Assembly: GCF_022354825.1 (NCBI RefSeq)
Contig: NZ_CP031168.1
Coordinates: 1-64,000, forward strand
Direction: 5' to 3'
DNA: 64,000 nt
DNA from: Paenibacillus sp. H1-7
GTDB lineage: Bacteria; Bacillota; Bacilli; Paenibacillales; NBRC-103111
Positions 55,113 to 61,015 of this stretch are shown piece after piece. The translations under genes were made by a program, and so were the position numbers. The notes beneath the pieces were generated by a model. The model saw nothing but the letters and a program-made list of their open reading frames with translations. It did not search any database and was not told the DNA's origin. Position 1 is the stretch's first letter; the number at the start of each line of letters is the position of its first letter.

Positions 55113-55811
55113 TTGTTGGAACCCAAAACAGTCCAATTGGAACTAGCCAGTCATGTCGGAAGGCTGCTTAGAGAGTCGTTCGGGAAAGGACCGCAATCGA
55201 TCTTCGTAAGTATTCGCCGGCCTTTTGTTGTATTTCACTTTAGGGGCCTATTGTCACCTACGGAAAAAATACTTCTTGAGCAGGATCAGGTTATTCCCAT
55301 ACAGAATACAAGAGACTTGCTAATGAAGTCGCTCATTCCTGAGATTAGAGCATATACGTCCTTAATAGCGGGCATTCACTTTCGGGAATTTTACTACGAC
55401 TGGGGGCTTCATAATTTATCAGGAGTATTCGTAGGGATTGAATCGGATGAGGACAGCCTGCAAGCAATCAAGCAAGAGGGGTATCCCGGAAAAGAAGAGC
55501 TTCACCGGGAAATCAATGATATTAGTCATCTGGTGCAGAAGACCCCGGAAGAAACGTATTCCTGCATGCTTAACGGTCGTATGCTCCTAGTGATCCGAAA
55601 CGGCATTCTGATCAGCATTGAGAAAGAGTTGATCCGGCATGGATTTGAAGGGAATTTAAAGGTGGCGAAACGAAGTCTGGAAAAGAGCCATTTGCATAAC
55701 AACAATCATCTCGAACCCATCTTGAAAACGAAAATAGTTGATACATTTGTAGATTGGGACTTTCAGTTTGACAAAAGCGTCATCGTTTTCGTGCTAAATC
55801 CTAATCAATAG
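55113..55811 (+). CDS. DUF2294 domain-containing protein, first paralogue
   Basis: The 232-residue protein holds two DUF2294 repeats: residues about 5-115 (ELASHVGRLLRESFGKGPQSIFVSI; TPTEKILL-type; EFYYDWGLHNLSGVFV) and about 130-232, a more diverged copy ending VDWDFQFDKSVIVFVLN. The start is TTG after AAGGATG. It is clearly paralogous to the gene at 57838, with the same length and motifs. Function unknown. The genomic link to a kinase with an RsbR-like domain suggests a signalling role. Confidence 0.85.
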   Translation: MLEPKTVQLELASHVGRLLRESFGKGPQSIFVSIRRPFVVFHFRGLLSPTEKILLEQDQVIPIQNTRDLLMKSLIPEIRAYTSLIAGIHFREFYYDWGLHNLSGVFVGIESDEDSLQAIKQEGYPGKEELHREINDISHLVQKTPEETYSCMLNGRMLLVIRNGILISIEKELIRHGFEGNLKVAKRSLEKSHLHNNNHLEPILKTKIVDTFVDWDFQFDKSVIVFVLNPNQ

Positions 55812-55817
55812 AAGGTA

Positions 55818-55893
55818 GTAATGGGCCAGAGATAGCGCTGGACATAAGCCTGGATAAAAGTTGCGAATAGCAGCTTTTCTTTAGGCTTTTTTT
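55818..55893 (+). terminator. Terminator within a repeated 75-bp sequence, copy 1
   Basis: The conserved segment CCAGAGATAGCGCTGGACAT leads into a long hairpin (AAGCCT at 55846-55851 with AGGCTT at 55883-55888, plus inner pairs) and a T run to 55893. A near-identical sequence lies at 57667-57740. It follows the first DUF2294 gene by seven bases and precedes the kinase gene. Confidence 0.7.
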
Positions 55894-55985
55894 ATACTCT
55901 TCCTATGGATATAGGATTAGGGATTGCCGGCTCATGTGATTGATGGAATGGCTTGAACTAAATACGTCGAAAGGAGTACCGTACA

Positions 55986-57521
55986 TTGTCTGAATCAGAT
56001 GGAAATAATCAGGTAAGCGAGTCCGACCTGAGACTGGACCGGTTGGCTTCTGTGGGTCAAATCGCAGCGGGAATCGCACACGAGGTCAAAAACCCGCTAA
56101 CCGCGGTAAAGGGCTTTCTCCAGTTGCTAAAGGAAGAATCGCCGCATAAGTACCTCGACTATGCCTATACCGAGCTGGAGAACGCACTTTCCACATTGCA
56201 AAATTTATTGCACGTCTCTAAGCCCGATTTGGAAAACGAGCCTTTCGATTCGATTAATCTCTGTTCCGAATTGGAGTCCTTACTGTATCTTTTTCAAGAA
56301 AGATCGTATCAAGTCTCTATTCAAAAACAATTCTTGGATACGGATACAAGAGTGTATGGTAAGAGGAACCAGTTAAAAAAAGCTTTTTTTAACCTAATTA
56401 AAAATGCCTTTGAAGCTATTTCGGACAGAGGGACCATCACTATTAAGCATTATAAAGCCGATGGCAAATTAATGATTAAGGTTTCGGATACCGGGAGCGG
56501 GATACCGGAGGAAAAAATAAGATTGCTGGGCACACCTTTCTATACGTCCAAAACGGAAGGTACCGGAATGGGATTAACTCAAGTATTTTCAACCATTTAC
56601 GAACACAGCGGGATTATTCGGGTTAAAAGCAAGGTTGGTGTCGGTACCGAATTTTTGGTACAGTTTCCTGTTCAAAATTTGACGAATGAGCTGGAGGTGG
56701 TTCCTTTGAACTTACATTATGTCCATGATCAGAGCTTTTCGCAATTTTATACGGCTAATAAAATTGATTTTTTCGAATTGCTTAAGCTGCAGGGAAAAGA
56801 GTTATTTGAAATTATCAAATCGACTGAAATCGATTCCGATTTTATCCTTGAATCGGCGAACAAGGTGGTGCTCCTGCTCAACGATCGGGACGAGCATGGC
56901 TTAATCGTGCATGCCAAGGAGCACGGGAGGAACTGGGCGAGCCATAATTTGGATTTAATATTAAAGCTTGAATGGCTTCAAATGCTGCGCAAGACCTACT
57001 GGGATTTTCTCTTTAATTATTACATAAACGTCGAACAAAGCCAGAAGCAATTTTTCGAGCTGGAGCGGCAGGTTAACTTTAATTTAGACACCTACATGAA
57101 ACATTTTGCGTCTAGTTATTCCGAATATAAAAATGAGGTTCTCCAATCCCAACGCGAGGTTATAGAGGATCTGTCCCTCCCGGTTATTCCCCTTTCCGAC
57201 CACATGGCCATACTCCCGATTGTCGGCAAATTAGACACACTCCGCGCCAAAAAAATCCAGGAACATGTATTAGTCCGCATATACCAATTGAAGCTCAAGC
57301 AAGTCATTATTGATTTATCCGGTGTCGTCTACATGGATACGGCGATTGTGTCGCATCTGTTTAAAATAGTGAACGGCATTATAATCCAAGGATGCAAAGC
57401 CATTATCACCGGTATACGTCCTGAGATTACGAATACTATGGTCGAATTAGGGATTTCGTTTCACGAAAAAGTAGAGACGAGGGGGTCCTTGCAGCAAGCT
57501 CTTGAGGAATACTCCAAATAG
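55986..57521 (+). CDS. Histidine kinase fused to an RsbR/STAS-type C-terminal domain
   Basis: The 511-residue soluble protein has a HisKA domain with His32 (GIAHEVKNPLTAVKGF), a HATPase domain with intact boxes (NLIKNAFEAI, SDTGSGIPEEK, GTGMGLTQV; to about 235), then an RsbRD-like helical region (about 260-385) and a C-terminal STAS domain (about 395-511) with IIDLSGVVYMDT followed by ITGIRPEI, as in RsbR/RsbS stressosome proteins. The kinase part is like sporulation kinases. No sensor or membrane segment is present. The fusion would link phosphorelay to stressosome-type partner switching. The start is TTG at 55986, which follows AAAGGAG. Confidence 0.85.
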   Translation: MSESDGNNQVSESDLRLDRLASVGQIAAGIAHEVKNPLTAVKGFLQLLKEESPHKYLDYAYTELENALSTLQNLLHVSKPDLENEPFDSINLCSELESLLYLFQERSYQVSIQKQFLDTDTRVYGKRNQLKKAFFNLIKNAFEAISDRGTITIKHYKADGKLMIKVSDTGSGIPEEKIRLLGTPFYTSKTEGTGMGLTQVFSTIYEHSGIIRVKSKVGVGTEFLVQFPVQNLTNELEVVPLNLHYVHDQSFSQFYTANKIDFFELLKLQGKELFEIIKSTEIDSDFILESANKVVLLLNDRDEHGLIVHAKEHGRNWASHNLDLILKLEWLQMLRKTYWDFLFNYYINVEQSQKQFFELERQVNFNLDTYMKHFASSYSEYKNEVLQSQREVIEDLSLPVIPLSDHMAILPIVGKLDTLRAKKIQEHVLVRIYQLKLKQVIIDLSGVVYMDTAIVSHLFKIVNGIIIQGCKAIITGIRPEITNTMVELGISFHEKVETRGSLQQALEEYSK

Positions 57522-57666
57522 TACAAGCTTAATCTTGCTTATTATGTTTAAAATTATTAAAATAGGTGTGGGTAACAGATATGACGCTCTTGCCTTATCA
57601 ACCACGTGTGAGGAACTTGCAGTTGAAGTTGAAGCAATACCAGCAGGAATAAGGATTTAGTTGGCC

Positions 57667-57740
57667 GTAATGAACCAGAGATAGCGCTGGACATAAGCCT
57701 GAATAAACGTTGCGTAGCAACCTTTATTTAGGCTTTTTTT
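57667..57740 (+). terminator. Terminator within a repeated 75-bp sequence, copy 2
   Basis: It carries the same CCAGAGATAGCGCTGGACAT segment and hairpin plan as copy 1 (AAGCCTGAATAAA with TTTATTTAGGCTT, inner GTTGC/GCAAC), then a T run to 57740. It lies after the kinase gene and before the second DUF2294 gene. Confidence 0.7.
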
Positions 57741-57837
57741 GTTACTAGGTTGTAGGACAAAATCTACGGTGAATTATATTATCTTGATAATTAGGGTAAG
57801 ACTATAATGGTTTTACCTAGACCGAGGATGAATCTTT

Positions 57838-58539
57838 TTGAATATGAATGAAAACCATTTCCAGAATGAAATTGCTAGCCACATAGGGAAAATGCTCCGA
57901 GATGCATTTGGAAAAGGGCCTCAATCCATTTATGTAAGTATAGACCGTCCGTATATTGTTATTTATTTACAAAAATTTTTGACTCCTACCGAAAAAATAC
58001 TTCTGAAGCAGGGGCAAATCCGCGCCATTCAACATACTAGAGATATCGTGATGAGGTCGCTATTACCTGAAATCAAAGCTTATTTACTGCTGCTAACCGG
58101 AATGAACATTCTAGAGTTCTATTATGATTGGGAATTACATAATCACTCAGGCATGTTTGTTGGGCGTCAATGCGAGGATCCTCCATTTGGTTCCGGTTCG
58201 CAGGAGAAGTATCCAGGAAAAGAGGAGCTGCATCAAGAGATTGGCCGTATGAGTCATCGGGTCCAAAAAAAGCCGGATCATATCAGCTCCCGCATGATCA
58301 ATAAACGAACGCTTCTGATCGTACGAACCGGTATTCTTATTGATCTCAGCAAAGAATTGATTCGGCTGCGGGATGAGGATCATTTAAAGCAGGCGATCAA
58401 TCATCTCGAAAAAAGTTATTTGCGGGATAACAAGTATATTGAACAAATTCTGAATGTGAAGATGCTTGACGTGTTCGTGGATTGGGATTTTGAACGGGAT
58501 CGAAGCGTCATCTTGTTTATTGTAAGATCGAAAGCGTGA
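57838..58539 (+). CDS. DUF2294 domain-containing protein, second paralogue
   Basis: The 233-residue protein again has two DUF2294 repeats: NEIASHIGKMLRDAFGKGPQS and LTPTEKILLKQGQ with EFYYDWELHNHSGMFVG in the first half, and a second half ending VDWDFERDRSVILFIV. The TTG start follows GAGGATG by seven bases; the ATG at 57844 is an alternative. It shares most motifs with the gene at 55113, indicating duplication of the locus around the kinase. Confidence 0.85.
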   Translation: MNMNENHFQNEIASHIGKMLRDAFGKGPQSIYVSIDRPYIVIYLQKFLTPTEKILLKQGQIRAIQHTRDIVMRSLLPEIKAYLLLLTGMNILEFYYDWELHNHSGMFVGRQCEDPPFGSGSQEKYPGKEELHQEIGRMSHRVQKKPDHISSRMINKRTLLIVRTGILIDLSKELIRLRDEDHLKQAINHLEKSYLRDNKYIEQILNVKMLDVFVDWDFERDRSVILFIVRSKA

Positions 58540-58645
58540 AGTCTTGTAAGCAAGGGGAGGGCCGTTTTATAATGAGTATGGAATTATCTTAAATTGGAAT
58601 GATAACTTTGTATTGCTCTTAGATGCAGGACGCCTTGTCGCAAAT

Positions 58646-58711
58646 CTTCATCAAAACTTCATGAAACCTTCATGGTTACTTCATGATGAAAATGGTGGTT
58701 AATGCTATCAT
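58646..58711 (+). promoter_or_regulatory. Four CTTCAT direct repeats at 11-bp spacing plus -10 element, upstream of ahpC
   Basis: CTTCAT occurs at 58646, 58657, 58668 and 58679, exactly 11 bp apart, and TATCAT (58706-58711) follows 21 bp after the last repeat. Tandem hexamers with 11-bp phasing next to a -10 element are the layout of OmpR-family activator sites such as Pho boxes. The regulator is inferred, not known. Confidence 0.65.
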
Positions 58712-58757
58712 TTTTACATAACAAAAATTAAGCCCAATTTAAGGAGGAAAATACATT

Positions 58758-59321
58758 ATGTCTCTTATCGGAACTGAAGTATTACCATTTAAAGCATCTG
58801 CTTACCACAACGGTAAATTTATCGACGTTTCTGAAGCTGATTTCAAAGGTAAATGGAGCGTAGTTTGCTTCTACCCGGCTGACTTTACTTTCGTATGCCC
58901 AACGGAGCTTGAAGATCTGCAAAACCAATACGAAACTTTGAAAGGCCTTGGCGTTGAAGTATACTCCGTATCCACGGACACTCACTTCACACATAAAGCA
59001 TGGCACGACAGCTCCGAGACTATCGGCAAAATTACTTATATCATGATCGGCGATCCTTCCCACACAATCTCCCGCAATTTCGACGTATTGATCGAAGCGG
59101 ACGGTCTGGCAGATCGCGGTACATTCATCATCGATCCAGACGGCGTAATTCAAGCGGTTGAGATCAATGCAGGCGGCATCGGCCGTGATGCAAGCATCTT
59201 GGTTAACAAAGTCAAAGCGGCTCAATATGTAAGAAACAACCCGGGTGAGGTTTGCCCAGCGAAATGGCAGGAAGGTTCCAAAACGTTGAAGCCAAGCCTT
59301 GATCTTGTAGGAAAGATCTAA
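58758..59321 (+). CDS. ahpC: Alkyl hydroperoxide reductase subunit C (peroxiredoxin)
   Basis: AhpC is a 2-Cys peroxiredoxin that reduces peroxides and is recharged by AhpF. The 187-residue protein starts [16 protein letters not shown], has the peroxidatic Cys47 (TFVCPTE) and resolving Cys166 (GEVCPAKW). AAGGAGG precedes the ATG. Codon use looks optimised for high expression. ahpF follows 14 bases after the stop. Confidence 0.96.
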   Translation: MSLIGTEVLPFKASAYHNGKFIDVSEADFKGKWSVVCFYPADFTFVCPTELEDLQNQYETLKGLGVEVYSVSTDTHFTHKAWHDSSETIGKITYIMIGDPSHTISRNFDVLIEADGLADRGTFIIDPDGVIQAVEINAGGIGRDASILVNKVKAAQYVRNNPGEVCPAKWQEGSKTLKPSLDLVGKI

Positions 59322-59335
59322 GGAGCTGAAAGCTG

Positions 59336-60865
59336 ATGGCACTGGACGTAGAGATCAAAGGACAATTAAATCAATACCTGCAGCTCATGGAAGGCGACGT
59401 CCTGATTAAAGTGAGTGCCGGGTCCGATGCCGTTTCCCAAGAGATGCTGGAGCTGGTTGATGAAATCGCCGGCATGTCTTCCATGATCACCGTCGAGAAA
59501 GCTTCGCTGCCTCGTACACCGAGCTTTACCGTGAACCGCAAGGGTGAAGATACTGGGGTTGCTTTTGCCGGCATCCCATTGGGACACGAGTTTACATCCC
59601 TGGTGCTCGCGCTTCTGCAGGTTAGCGGAAGACCTCCAAAGGTGGAGCAGCAGGTCATTGACCAGATTCAAAGCATTCGCGGCGAATATCAATTCGAATC
59701 GTATATTAGCTTGAGCTGCCACAATTGCCCTGATGTCGTTCAGGCGTTGAACCTGATGAGCATCCTGAACCCGGGCATTACTCATACTATGATTGACGGC
59801 GCGGCTTTCAAAGAGGAAGTCGAGAGCAAGAACATCATGGCAGTGCCATCGGTATACCTTAATGGCGAGTTCTTCGGCAGCGGCCGCATGTCGCTCGAAG
59901 AGATCCTGGCCAAGCTGGGAACGGGACCGGACGCATCCGAGCTTGCGGACAAAGAGCCGTTCGACGTGCTTGTTGTCGGTGGCGGACCTGCCGGAGCCAG
60001 CGCAGCGATCTATGCGGCGCGCAAAGGCATCCGGACCGGGATTGTCGCCGAGCGCTTCGGCGGTCAAGTGATGGACACCATGGGCATCGAGAACTTCATC
60101 AGCGTCAAATATACCGAAGGTCCTAAGCTGGTAGCCAGTCTTGAGGAGCACGTTAAGGAATACGGTGTTGACGTAATGAAGCTGCAGCGTGCCACACGGT
60201 TGGAGAAGAAGGACTTCATCGAAGTTGAGCTTGAGAGCGGGGCTGTTCTGAAGAGCAAAACCGTTATCATCTCCACGGGTGCTCGTTGGCGCAATGTCGG
60301 CGTACCGGGCGAAGTCGAGTTCAAGAACAAAGGGGTAGCTTACTGCCCTCATTGCGACGGTCCTCTGTTTACTGGAAAGCACGTAGCCGTGATCGGCGGA
60401 GGCAACTCCGGTATCGAGGCGGCCATCGATCTTGCAGGCATCGTCAAGCACGTGACGGTCCTCGAGTTCATGCCTGAGCTGAAAGCTGACGCTGTTTTGC
60501 AGGATCGTCTCTACAGCCTGCCGAATGTGACTGTTCACAAGAACGTTCAAACCAAAGAAATTACTGGTACGGACACAGTGAACGGGATTACTTACATCGA
60601 TCGTGAGACGCAAGCAGAGCATCATGTCGAGCTGGAAGGCGTGTTTGTTCAGATCGGTCTTGTACCGAATACGGACTGGCTGGCCGAAACGCTGGAACGC
60701 ACTCGCTTTGGTGAGATCGTGGTAGATCGTCACGGCGCTACAAGCGTTCCTGGAGTGTTTGCCGCAGGCGACTGCACCAATAGTGCTTTCAAACAGATCA
60801 TCATTTCGATGGGATCCGGCGCTACTGCAGCTTTGGGAGCCTTCGATTATCTCATTAGAAATTAA
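59336..60865 (+). CDS. ahpF: Alkyl hydroperoxide reductase subunit F
   Basis: AhpF is the NADH:AhpC disulfide reductase. The 509-residue flavoprotein has an N-terminal double-thioredoxin-like domain with redox pair Cys128/Cys131 (SCHNCPD), a FAD-binding GGGPAG motif near residue 215, the thioredoxin-reductase-type CPHC motif around residue 338, and NAD- and FAD-binding motifs to the C-terminus (FAAGDCT). AAGGAG precedes the start. A terminator follows. Confidence 0.96.
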   Translation: MALDVEIKGQLNQYLQLMEGDVLIKVSAGSDAVSQEMLELVDEIAGMSSMITVEKASLPRTPSFTVNRKGEDTGVAFAGIPLGHEFTSLVLALLQVSGRPPKVEQQVIDQIQSIRGEYQFESYISLSCHNCPDVVQALNLMSILNPGITHTMIDGAAFKEEVESKNIMAVPSVYLNGEFFGSGRMSLEEILAKLGTGPDASELADKEPFDVLVVGGGPAGASAAIYAARKGIRTGIVAERFGGQVMDTMGIENFISVKYTEGPKLVASLEEHVKEYGVDVMKLQRATRLEKKDFIEVELESGAVLKSKTVIISTGARWRNVGVPGEVEFKNKGVAYCPHCDGPLFTGKHVAVIGGGNSGIEAAIDLAGIVKHVTVLEFMPELKADAVLQDRLYSLPNVTVHKNVQTKEITGTDTVNGITYIDRETQAEHHVELEGVFVQIGLVPNTDWLAETLERTRFGEIVVDRHGATSVPGVFAAGDCTNSAFKQIIISMGSGATAALGAFDYLIRN

Positions 60866-60883
60866 GTGAATATTAGTATATAC

Positions 60884-60918
60884 AAAAAGAGCCCCTATTT
60901 ATTATGGGGGCTCTTTTT
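60884..60918. terminator. Bidirectional terminator between ahpF and the SLH gene
   Basis: AAAAAGAGCCCC (60884-60895) and GGGGCTCTTTTT (60907-60918) form a perfect 12-bp stem with A and T tracts on both sides. It can end transcription of ahpCF and of the convergent surface-protein gene. Confidence 0.85.
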
Positions 60919-61015
60919 GTTTGGTGATAAAAACTACCGATGAACGCGCTCGATCATCTTCGGAAGACGCCGAAGGACGGTTTTCTCATCAACGCAGGCT
61001 TCTCCGAATAAGAAA

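Noticed and set aside
58567-58581. PerR box upstream of ahpC
   Set aside because: TTATAATGAGTATGG matches only the left half of the PerR palindrome well and lies about 125 bp upstream of the -10 element.
59366-60733. 455-residue open frame on the minus strand
   Set aside because: It is antisense to ahpF, which has all expected motifs; the frame is a shadow of its biased codon use.
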